DNA of 29,393 nucleotides from JAAUTS01 sp038250235 (GTDB taxonomy: Bacteria; Verrucomicrobiota; Verrucomicrobiia; Methylacidiphilales; JAAUTS01). Positions 7,771 to 16,500 of the stretch are shown in pieces. Within the stretch, counting starts at the first letter, position 1, and every line of letters begins with the position of its first letter. The stretch spans positions 1 to 29,393 of the forward strand of contig JBBSCO010000036.1 in NCBI GenBank assembly GCA_038250235.1, written 5' to 3'. The notes under the pieces are model-generated. The model was not told where the DNA came from. It searched no databases and saw only the letters and a program-made list of their open reading frames with translations. A program made the position numbers and the translations under genes.

Positions 7771-8221
7771 TCAAGGGTTCCGCCGCCTGGGCCGGAACCA
7801 TGAGAAACGCTGTCTAATGCTGAAGGCGACTTTGATCCTCTCTGTGATCGACAGCGGACAAAGTCGCTCCAGCTCAAACCAACTTGAACAATCTGCGCAC
7901 GCACTGCGGCGGGGCCGGTACTCCCTGGCATAATGAATGCCGATAGTATTCATCAGAGGATCAGAAAAGAATAAAATTACACCAAAAGTTTCCCTGACAA
8001 AGCAAGAGCATCCAAGAGGCTTGCCTCGAATTTTCTTTATTCAGAATCCCCAAGAACCGTGGGCATCTCGGAGAGTTGGCGTGAAAACTTGCTTCGGGTT
8101 ATCCCTTTCGTTCGGCAGGTCGCCAGAACGATGTGACCAGTAAACCAGATCGGCACCCAGGTCAGACCAGTGGATTGACGAGCTGTCCCACCGACAACAC
8201 CCGGGGTGCGAAACCTTTTGC
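7771..8221. other. Gene-free stretch, probably degenerate sequence
   Basis: No open frame here has convincing coding character. On the minus strand around 7800-7950 two overlapping short frames contain fragments such as QVGLSWSDFVR and PLSITERIKVAFSIRQRFS. These could be the worn remains of a gene once located directly upstream of the nucleotidyltransferase, but I do not recognise a family. A small inverted repeat GAGGC-TT-GCCTC lies near 8019-8030 without a T-run. I see no RNA gene, promoter pair or insertion-sequence end. Confidence 0.4.
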
Positions 8222-8824
8222 TTACTTCTTGATCCGGGTCGAGATCTTGGGGGCTTCCGGCTTTTTGGAACCGAAGACACCGCCAAAGAGCCCGCCGCCG
8301 GACTCTTTCGTTTCAGTCGTGCTGGCCTTGATGGGCTCGCGGAGGGTGCCGGCCCGGACACTGAGGTGAACAGGCACGATCTGATTGGAAAGGATGGTCT
8401 GATTGGCTTGGCGAAGACGTTTACTAAGCAACTGGGCGATTCCCAGCATTAACTGCCCGCCCGCAACTGGAAGCTGCTCAAAGTAGGTTTGAAGGGATTG
8501 GACATCCAGACTCCAGAGGACGGATGTTTCCACAACACGAACCGATGCAGAGGCAGTTCCTGGCTCGAAAATACTAACTTCCCCGATACAGTCACCGGGA
8601 CCAATTTCACCCAATTTTACATCTTTGGCCTGCCCGGTAATCATCACTTCCAAAATACCGGATATCACGATGAAGAGACACGTTTGTTGAACGCCTTGCT
8701 CCACCACGATTTCGCCCGGCCCGAATTCGCCGAACACACCGTAAAATTTCAACGTTTCCAAGTCCTGGGGGGAAATGTTGCACAAAATTCCTACCGGAAC
8801 CAGATCTGCTACGCCGTCTGACAT
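8222..8824 (-). CDS. Cyclic-nucleotide-binding-domain protein (Crp-type sensor domain without HTH)
   Basis: This 200-aa protein contains a single cNMP-binding beta-roll over about residues 10-130. The core reads FGPGEIVVEQG, then LFIVISGILEV, then the phosphate-binding-cassette region GDCIGEVSIFEPGTASASVRV. In a true cAMP pocket an Arg follows the cassette serine. Here the order is GEVSIFEPGTASASV, so the ligand contact residues are altered and binding of a cyclic nucleotide is uncertain. After a short helical segment the C-terminus is a low-complexity, glycine/lysine-rich tail (GGGLFGGVFGSKKPEAPK) with no helix-turn-helix, so it is not a DNA-binding CRP protein. No signal peptide or membrane segment is visible, and a cytoplasmic scaffold or sensor role is possible. 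A good promoter ends just before the ATG at 8824, which suggests a leaderless mRNA. Confidence 0.85.
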   Translation of the reverse strand: MSDGVADLVPVGILCNISPQDLETLKFYGVFGEFGPGEIVVEQGVQQTCLFIVISGILEVMITGQAKDVKLGEIGPGDCIGEVSIFEPGTASASVRVVETSVLWSLDVQSLQTYFEQLPVAGGQLMLGIAQLLSKRLRQANQTILSNQIVPVHLSVRAGTLREPIKASTTETKESGGGLFGGVFGSKKPEAPKISTRIKK

Positions 8825-8832
8825 AGCCGTAC

Positions 8833-8860
8833 ATCATAAAACGGAGATTTGTCCGGTCAA
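8833..8860 (-). promoter_or_regulatory. Sigma-70 promoter of the cNMP-domain gene
   Basis: Minus strand TTGACC (8860-8855), a 16-nt spacer and TATGAT (8838-8833) match the consensus at 5/6 positions each. The predicted transcription start, about 7 nt after the -10 box, falls within 1-4 nt of the ATG at 8824. That leaves no room for a Shine-Dalgarno, consistent with a leaderless transcript. Confidence 0.55.
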
Positions 8861-9328
8861 TGGCAAAGCAATGCCAATTTCAGTCATGATTTGGGACTAT
8901 TTTAAGTGAACTGCAGGTCGTTTTCAGTAGTTGTCGAAATACAAGTCAAGAGCGGATCTCTTCTTTGCTCCTGGATAAAAGAGGTCTCTCTCAAAAAACC
9001 GGGTAAACCCTCCTCAGATCCAAACCAAGTTGGGGGGCCCAACCAAAGGCTTCTTGGGTGTTCTAATATGTTAAAAGCTAACGGTTGACCCCGTTAACAC
9101 ATGTCCCCGGTTCAAACCGGCAACAGCCCGCTTAGAAGTGAGCCTAATAGCTCCTCGTTAGCGTCAAGACTTGATTGCTAGGGATTAGCTGATTTTTTAG
9201 GATCAAACTCTAGATTGCGATGACCTGGAATTGGGTTGACGTAAGATTCAAGTTCAATGAAGTGGGTACCTCCTGTAGTAAAGAACAGTTTAGCGGGCCT
9301 TTTTGACAGTCGATTTCTTTCTTGAAGA
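8861..9328. other. Hairpin-rich intergenic spacer between rpoC and the cNMP-domain gene
   Basis: These 468 bp hold no complete gene. Near rpoC (9328 down to 9178, minus strand) lies a coding-like but start-less stretch, described in the findings. Further on are three perfect inverted repeats: CCGG-TTCAAA-CCGG (9107-9120), TAACGG-TTGACC-CCGTTA (9079-9096) and GTTGGG-GGG-CCCAAC (9029-9043). The middle one is followed by TTTT on the minus strand and is listed separately as a terminator. Confidence 0.5.
9073..9096 (-). terminator. Candidate Rho-independent terminator of the rpoBC operon
   Basis: On the minus strand a 6-bp perfect stem TAACGG/CCGTTA with loop GGTCAA is followed by GC and TTTT. 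A second hairpin (CCGG/CCGG, 9107-9120) precedes it by 10 nt. It lies about 230 nt downstream of the rpoC stop and before the promoter of the next gene. The stem and T-run are short, so termination may be partial. Confidence 0.45.
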
Positions 9329-12300
9329 TCAGCTGGCAAAGGCGGGGATTTCCAGGGCAACTTTGTTACGTTGGGCTTCTTCGTCTTTGGCCGTATCTTC
9401 CATGCCCACCAAGGGTTCGCCGATTTCCTCACCCAGCTTGACCAGGCGGATGCGGCGATAGGTATGGAACCCCGTTCCGGCAGGGATCAAGTGACCCATG
9501 ATGACGTTTTCCTTGAACCCACGGAGACGGTCAGTCTTACCCAGCGTTGCCGCATCGGTCAGAACACGTGTCGTGTCCTGGAAAGAAGCTGCCGAGATAA
9601 AGCTTTCCGTTTCGAGGGAGGCTTTAGTAATGCCAAGGAGAACTGGCGTGGCTTCGGCAGGTTTACCACCCACACCGGAGACCTTGCGGTTCTCTTCTTC
9701 GAACTGAAGACGATCCACCTGATCGCCCCAGAGGAACACCGTATCACCGGGCTCGGTCACTTTGACCTTGCGAAGCATCTGGCGCACGATCGTTTCAATG
9801 TGCTTGTCATTGATTTCCACGCCTTGCAGGCGGTAAACCTCCTGCACTTCGTTGACGAGGTATTCCTGCAATTCCTGGGGTCCGCAGACTTCCAGGATTT
9901 CGTGTGGAACAACAGGTCCTTCGGTGAGCTGTTGGCCTTTCTTGACCAAGTCTCCCTGATACACGATCAGGTGCTTGGAAAGAGGAATCTGATGCTCTTC
10001 TTCCAGACCGGTTTCCTTATCCTTAATGGTGAGGAGCTTCTTGCCGCGGGACGTGCCACCCATGTTGACTTCACCATCGATCTTGGCGATCTCGGCAGCG
10101 TCCTTGGGTTTGCGGGCCTCGAACAATTCTGCCACGCGGGGAAGACCTCCGGTGATATCCTTGGTCTTGGCGACCTTACGGGGAGTCTTGGCCAGACGTT
10201 GGCCGGCCTTGACCTTGGTGTTTTCCTGCACTTCGATGTGGGCACCGGAAGGAATGGAATAGGCTGCCAGAGGCTGACCGGCGTCATCCACCACGAGGAT
10301 TTGCGGATGCAAATCTTCTTTGTGTTCGATGATCACTGTTTCAACCATCTTAGTCGTGTCATCAACCTCGCGGTTCATTGTCACGCCTTCGATAATGTCG
10401 CGGAATTCGATCTTTCCAGACTTCTCGGTCAGAATAGGAACGTTGTAGGGATCCCAAGTGACGAAGGTTTGACCTTTCTTGACCTTGGCACCTTCGGCAA
10501 CCGTGATGACGGATCCAATAACGATGGTGTATTTTTCCAGCTCGCGACCATCATTGGTGTGGATGCTGATGGTTCCGCTCTTGTTCAGGGCGATGTAAGT
10601 TCCATCAAGGGCCTGCACCGTCTTGAGTTCTGTGTATTGGGCAATACCGTCGTTCTTGGCTTTGATTTGGGGCTGTTTAAAGACCTGGGAAGCTGTTCCG
10701 CCGACGTGGAAGGTACGCATGGTCAACTGGGTGCCGGGCTCCCCGATCGACTGGGCCGCAATGATACCGACGGCTTCACCCAATTTTGCCACTTTGTTGG
10801 TGGCAAGGTTCAAACCATAACACTTGCTGCAAACGCCACGACGGGTTTCGCAGGTCAGGACGGAACGGATACGAACTTTCTCCTGGCCAAGAGCCTCAAT
10901 GGCTTCAGCTTTCTTTTCGTCAATCAGCTCGCTGGCACCAACGACCACTTTTCCGCTGACGGGGTCAACGATGTCATCGCAGGATACACGGCCGATAAGA
11001 CGTTCGCGTAGCTTAACGATTTCGTCTTCACCTTCGTAAACAGCTTCGACCCAGATGCCCTTGACCGTTCCGCAATCGGGTTCGGTGATGATTACGTCAT
11101 GGGCCACGTCAACGAGCTTACGGGTCATGTAACCGGAGTCGGCGGTTTTCAACGCAGTATCGGCGAGACCTTTTCGGGCACCATGGGTGGAGATAAAGTA
11201 ATCCAGAACGGTCAGACCTTCGCGGAAGTTCGCGACGATAGGACGTTCGATGATTTCACCGGAGGGCTTGGCCATCAGACCGCGCATGCCGGACAACTGG
11301 CGAACCTGGTTGCGGTTGCCACGGGCGGCGGAATCCACCATCAGGAAGACGGGGTTGATTTCAGCCTTGCCCTTGTTGTATTCCAAAGCGCGGAACGCCA
11401 CGCTGGCAACTTCGTCAGTAGCCTGGGTCCAGATGTCGACGATCTTGTTGTAACGTTCGCCGTCGGTGATGGCTCCCTGGTTGTACTGTTTATGCACAGT
11501 GGCAACCGATTCGTAGGCCTTCTTGACAACTTCTCCTTTTTCCTCGGGAATGATCATGTCATCGATACCGATCGAAATACCGGCCTTGGTGGCGTATTTG
11601 AAACCGATTTCTTTCATGTCATCCAGCGTGCGGACGGTGCGGGCATGGCCGCAGACCTGATAGCAACGGTTGATAATGTCGCCCAGTTGTTTCTTGCCGG
11701 CTTTCTTGTTGTAGAAGCCGATTTCGTCGGGCCAGATGCCATTAAAGATCACGCGACCCGGTGTCGTTTCGATGAACTTGTTGGCTTTGTCACCGTAGAT
11801 GGTGTCCTTACCGAGGTCGGGGTTCTTGAAGAGCAAGGGTGAGTGCAATGTCAACATGCCCTCGGAATAGGCATAGAGAACTTCATCGGCATTATCCATG
11901 ATACAAAGACGTGGTTTTTCAACGGACTTTGTTACGGGCGCTTTCTTGGGATTGGCGGTCAGGAAGGCACAACCCAGGGTGATGTCCTGTGTTGGTGTCG
12001 TGATCGGACGTCCGTTGGAAGGTCCAAAAATGTTGTTGGTGGCCAGCATGAGGATGCGGGCTTCCAACTGGGCTTCGACCGATAGAGGAACGTGAACCGC
12101 CATCTGGTCACCGTCGAAGTCGGCATTATAAGCCGTACAAACCAGGGGATGAACACGGATGGCATCGCCTTCGATCAGAACAGGCTCGAAAGCCTGGACG
12201 GACAAACGGTGAAGCGTCGGAGCACGGTTAAGGAGGACAGGGTGACCCACAGTTACCTCTTCGAGGATGTCCCAAACGATCGGTTCGCGGCGCTCAATGA

Positions 12301-13510
12301 GCTTCTTGGCACTGCGCACGGTGTGCACGTAGCCGAGCTCCTTCAAACGACGGATGATGAAAGGTTCGAACAGGACGAGGGCCATCTTCTTAGGTAGACC
12401 GCACTGGTTGAGCTTGAGTTCAGGTCCAATGACGATGACGGAACGGCCGGAGTAATCCACACGCTTGCCCAGCAAGTTCATACGGAAGCGACCGGTCTTG
12501 CCCTTGAGCATGTCGGAGAGGGATTTGAGAGGACGGTTGCCGGCACCGGTAACGGGGCGGCCATGACGTCCATTGTCCATCAAGGCATCAACAGCTTCCT
12601 GCAACATGCGCTTCTCATTCCGGATGATGACTTCCGGGGTTTTGAGCTGCAGCAAAGTGCGGAGACGATTGTTACGGTTAATGACGCGACGATACAAGTC
12701 GTTCAAATCGGAAGTGGCGAAACGTCCACCTTCGAGAGGAACCAAGGGACGCAGATCCGGAGGAATGACAGGAAGAATTTCCAGAATCATCCATTCGGGA
12801 CGGCTGTTGGAACCGAGGAACCCATTGGTTAATTTCAGCCGCTTGGAGATCTTCTTACGGAGCTGTTTGCTTTTGGTCGAAACCAAAGCAACTTCCAGTT
12901 CCTGGATCAGGGCACCGAGATCAATGCGTTTCAGGTAATCACGGATGGCTTCAGCACCCATTTTAGCCAGGAATGAACCGTCATCATATTGATCAATGGC
13001 TTCGCGATATTCGATTTCGCTCAGGAGTTGTTTGGCTTCCAGAGGCGTGTTGCCGGGATCGATGACCAGGTAATCTTCGTAATAAATGACGCGCTCGAGT
13101 TCACGGGCAGTCATGTCCATCATCAGACCGATACGGCTGGGCATGCATTTGTAGAACCAGATATGGGTGACAGGCACGGCCAGTTCGATATGACCCATGC
13201 GTTCACGGCGGACACGAGCCAAGGTCACTTCCACGCCACAACGGTCGCAGATGACGCCCTTATACTTGATACGTTTGTATTTTCCGCAGGCACATTCGTA
13301 ATCCTTGACGGGTCCGAATATGCGCTGACAGAACAGTCCACCAAATTCCGGTTTGAATGTGCGGTAGTTGATGGTTTCAGGGTTCTTCACTTCACCGCGG
13401 CTCCAGGACATTATTGTCTCAGGGGAGGCGATGGAAATCGCCACTTCATCAAACCCGACCGCGCGCTCCGCGCCGAGAATCTCACGTGCTGATTGTATTT
13501 CCTTGCTCAT
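9329..13510 (-). CDS. rpoC: DNA-directed RNA polymerase subunit beta'
   Basis: This is the beta' subunit of RNA polymerase and holds the catalytic magnesium. The 1393-aa length is standard. Key features are the N-terminal zinc-binding domain (C73, C75, C88, C91 in CACGKYKR and ICDRCG), the clamp and lid region, the active-site loop NADFDGDQMAVH (residues 462-473, with D464, D466 and D468), the trigger-loop/bridge region SIGEPGTQLTMRTFHVGGTAS, and a second zinc site built on CETRRGVCSKCYG. The C-terminus includes GTGFHTYRRI and ends EIPAFAS. The ATG at 13510 lies 51 bp after the rpoB stop, without a strong Shine-Dalgarno. It is the last gene of the tuf-to-rpoC transcription unit. No large lineage-specific insertion is evident. 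The long open frames on the opposite strand are shadows of its codon bias. Confidence 0.99.
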   Translation of the reverse strand: MSKEIQSAREILGAERAVGFDEVAISIASPETIMSWSRGEVKNPETINYRTFKPEFGGLFCQRIFGPVKDYECACGKYKRIKYKGVICDRCGVEVTLARVRRERMGHIELAVPVTHIWFYKCMPSRIGLMMDMTARELERVIYYEDYLVIDPGNTPLEAKQLLSEIEYREAIDQYDDGSFLAKMGAEAIRDYLKRIDLGALIQELEVALVSTKSKQLRKKISKRLKLTNGFLGSNSRPEWMILEILPVIPPDLRPLVPLEGGRFATSDLNDLYRRVINRNNRLRTLLQLKTPEVIIRNEKRMLQEAVDALMDNGRHGRPVTGAGNRPLKSLSDMLKGKTGRFRMNLLGKRVDYSGRSVIVIGPELKLNQCGLPKKMALVLFEPFIIRRLKELGYVHTVRSAKKLIERREPIVWDILEEVTVGHPVLLNRAPTLHRLSVQAFEPVLIEGDAIRVHPLVCTAYNADFDGDQMAVHVPLSVEAQLEARILMLATNNIFGPSNGRPITTPTQDITLGCAFLTANPKKAPVTKSVEKPRLCIMDNADEVLYAYSEGMLTLHSPLLFKNPDLGKDTIYGDKANKFIETTPGRVIFNGIWPDEIGFYNKKAGKKQLGDIINRCYQVCGHARTVRTLDDMKEIGFKYATKAGISIGIDDMIIPEEKGEVVKKAYESVATVHKQYNQGAITDGERYNKIVDIWTQATDEVASVAFRALEYNKGKAEINPVFLMVDSAARGNRNQVRQLSGMRGLMAKPSGEIIERPIVANFREGLTVLDYFISTHGARKGLADTALKTADSGYMTRKLVDVAHDVIITEPDCGTVKGIWVEAVYEGEDEIVKLRERLIGRVSCDDIVDPVSGKVVVGASELIDEKKAEAIEALGQEKVRIRSVLTCETRRGVCSKCYGLNLATNKVAKLGEAVGIIAAQSIGEPGTQLTMRTFHVGGTASQVFKQPQIKAKNDGIAQYTELKTVQALDGTYIALNKSGTISIHTNDGRELEKYTIVIGSVITVAEGAKVKKGQTFVTWDPYNVPILTEKSGKIEFRDIIEGVTMNREVDDTTKMVETVIIEHKEDLHPQILVVDDAGQPLAAYSIPSGAHIEVQENTKVKAGQRLAKTPRKVAKTKDITGGLPRVAELFEARKPKDAAEIAKIDGEVNMGGTSRGKKLLTIKDKETGLEEEHQIPLSKHLIVYQGDLVKKGQQLTEGPVVPHEILEVCGPQELQEYLVNEVQEVYRLQGVEINDKHIETIVRQMLRKVKVTEPGDTVFLWGDQVDRLQFEEENRKVSGVGGKPAEATPVLLGITKASLETESFISAASFQDTTRVLTDAATLGKTDRLRGFKENVIMGHLIPAGTGFHTYRRIRLVKLGEEIGEPLVGMEDTAKDEEAQRNKVALEIPAFAS

Positions 13511-13561
13511 AGTGTGCTTTATTTCGTCGTTCTTTGGTGTCTTGCGTGATTCGTAATCGTA

Positions 13562-16500
13562 TTAGGAGGATCGGGCGGAAGCGCCGTAATCGTCATTATG
13601 GTTCTTGATCTGATCGGAACCGTCCTTGCTGCGCTCACCGACTTTGATGTCGAGGCATAGGCTCTGCATTTCCTTGATCAGAACGTTGAAGGATTCGGGA
13701 GTACCTGCCTGGAGCGAGTTGTCGCCCTTGACGATGCTCTCGTAGATGCGGGTGCGGCCTGGAACGTCATCGGATTTGACCGTGAGCAATTCCTGGAGGG
13801 TGTAGGCGGCTCCATAGGCTTCCATGGCCCAGACTTCCATTTCCCCGTAACGCTGACCGCCGTATTGGGCTTTACCACCAAGAGGCTGCTGTGTAACGAG
13901 CGAGTAGGGTCCGACCGCACGGGCGTGGATCTTGTCCGCGACCATGTGTCCGAGTTTCAACATGTAAATCTGTCCGACAACCACACGCTGGTCAAAGGAT
14001 TCACCGGTGCGTCCATCATAAAGAACAGTTTTACCGTCTTCATCCAGACCGGCTTCCTTGAGGTAGGAACGGATCTGATTTTCAGAAATACCGTCGAAGA
14101 CCGGAGTCGCGACCTTGAAACCAAGGATGCGGGCTGCGATGCCGAGGTGGGTTTCCAGAACCTGACCAACATTCATGCGGGAAGGCACGCCGAGAGGATT
14201 CAGGACGATATCCACGGGAGATCCATCGGGAAGGAAAGGCATGTCGGCTTCAGGAACGATGTTGGCGACAACACCCTTGTTTCCGTGGCGACCGGCCATT
14301 TTGTCACCGACCGAAAGCTTGCGCTTGGAGGCGACATAAACTTTGACCTGTTTGATGATGCCGGGATCGATGTCGTCCCCTGCTTCAACGCGGTCCATTT
14401 CCATATCCTTTTCGTTTTCCAACTGCTGGAACTTCGCTTCGAACATGCTGATGATCTCGCGGATCTTGATACGGATCGGGCTTGGATCAATTTCAATATG
14501 ATCGTAAACAGCCGCCATCTTGCGAAGCAGCGTCTTGGTGATCTTGCGGTTGGCAGGAATAATGATCTCACCGGTTTCGGCGTTCACGACATCGAGAGGA
14601 ATTTTTTCATTTAGCAGGATGTTGGAAAGCGATTGGGTAAGTTCCTCGGTCAACTCGGAAGTCTTCTTGGCATACTTGTCGCCAATGGCCTTGCCCTGAC
14701 GTTTCGCTTCAGTGGGGGAAAGTTTTTCCAGTTTGACCTTGGTATTGCCGGCCGTGACCTTGACATCCATGACGATGCCATAGGTTCCAGAGGGAACAAC
14801 GAGGGAGGAATCTTTCACATCAGCCGCCTTTTCACCGAAGATGGCACGAAGCAAACGTTCTTCGGGAGCCAGTTCAGTTTCGCTCTTCGGGGTGATCTTA
14901 CCGACGAGAATATCGCCAGGTCCGACTTCCGCACCGATGCGAACGACACCGTCAGGTCCGAGGTTCTTGAGTGCTTCATCGCCGACGTTCGGGATGTCAC
15001 GGGTGATTTCTTCAGGTCCGAGCTTTGTGTCACGGGCCGAGATTTCGAATTCTTCAATGTGGATGCTGGTGTAGATGTCTTCCTTGACAATCTTCTCACT
15101 GATGAGAATAGCATCTTCGAAGTTATAACCATTCCAGGGCATGAACGCGACGAGCACGTTGCGGCCCAGAGCCAGTTCGCCCTGATCCGTGCAAGGACCG
15201 TCAGCAATGACCTGGCCCTTGGTGATTTTTTGGCCTTTCTTGACCAAAGGACGTTGGTTGACGCAGGTACCAGCATTGGAGCGCATGTACTTGCGAAGCT
15301 TATGGCTGAAAATTCCATTTTCGGCATCCGTCTTGGACTTCTTCTTGCCTTCAGGCAGTTCGCCGTCCTTGGTGATAATGATTTCGTTCGCGGTGACCGA
15401 GGCAACTCTCCCAGTACCTTCAGACAGCACAACAGCTTTGGAATCGCGGGCAACTTTGCCTTCCATGCCGGTTCCCACGAGGGGAGCTTCGGTCAGGATG
15501 AGAGGCACGCCCTGGCGTTGCATGTTTGAGCCCATGAGCGCGCGGTTGGCGTCATCGTGCTCAAGGAACGGAATCAGGCCTGCCGCCACGGAAACAAGCT
15601 GTTTTGTGGAGACGTCCATGTAATGGATTTTGGCCGGATCGACTTCAAGAAAGTCGCCCTTGGAGCGGACGGAAACCTTCGGGCTGAGGAATTCACCGTT
15701 CTTGCCGAGCGAGGCGTTCGCCTGCGCAACAACGTAGTTCTCTTCCTGGTCAGCAGTCAGATAATCGATTTTTTCCGTAACCTTGCCACTAATGACCTTG
15801 CGGTAGGGCGTTTCAATGAATCCGAATTCGTTGATGCGGGCAAAGCTCGACATCGATGAGATCAGACCAATGTTAGGACCTTCAGGGGTTTCGATAGGGC
15901 AGATACGGCCGTAGTGCGATGTGTGAACGTCACGGACTTCGAAGCCTGCGCGGTCGCGGCTCAATCCTCCGGGTCCAAGGGCCGACAAGCGGCGCTTGTG
16001 GGTCAGCTCGGACAGGGGGTTCGTCTGATCCATCAACTGGGAAAGCTGACTGCGTCCGAAGAAGTCACGAATGACGGCAGACAACGCTTTCGGGTTGATC
16101 AATTTCTGGGGGGTCATGCCTTCCGTGTTCACGTCGAACAAGGTCATGCGCTCCTTGACCAGGCGCTCCGTGCGGGCAAGACCCGTGCGGCACTGATTGG
16201 CCAAAAGCTCACCTACGGCGCGGACGCGGCGGCTGCCCAGATGATCGATGTCATCGGTGGAACCTTCGCCCTGCTTCAAATTAATCACATAGCTGGTGGA
16301 GGCGATGATATCTTCGTTCGTCAAAACGCGCATTTCCTGTTCTACGCCCAGGCCGAGTTTCTGGTTGATCTTGTAACGACCGACGCGGCCGATGTCATAA
16401 CGTTTTGCATCGAAGAACAAACGTTTGAGCAAAGCCTTGGCGTTGGTGACGGTTGGGGGATCTCCGGGACGAAGACGTTTGTAAATATCCTTGAGCGCAT

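Noticed and set aside
9103..9125. T-arm-like sequence CCGG-TTCAAA-CCGG with an anticodon-arm-like hairpin before it
   Set aside because: No acceptor stem or D-arm can be formed around it, the loop is short, and the anticodon-like loop has C at position 37; it is better explained as terminator hairpins.
9199..9211. 13-nt identity to the conserved 5' end of 16S rRNA (AGAGTTTGATCCT on the minus strand)
   Set aside because: The match stops at once and is followed by AAAAAATCAG; no further rRNA similarity, so it is chance.
9371..11011. A 546-codon open frame on the plus strand opposite rpoC
   Set aside because: It is a shadow of rpoC codon bias; the translated sequence has no recognisable family and rpoC is complete and conserved on the other strand.
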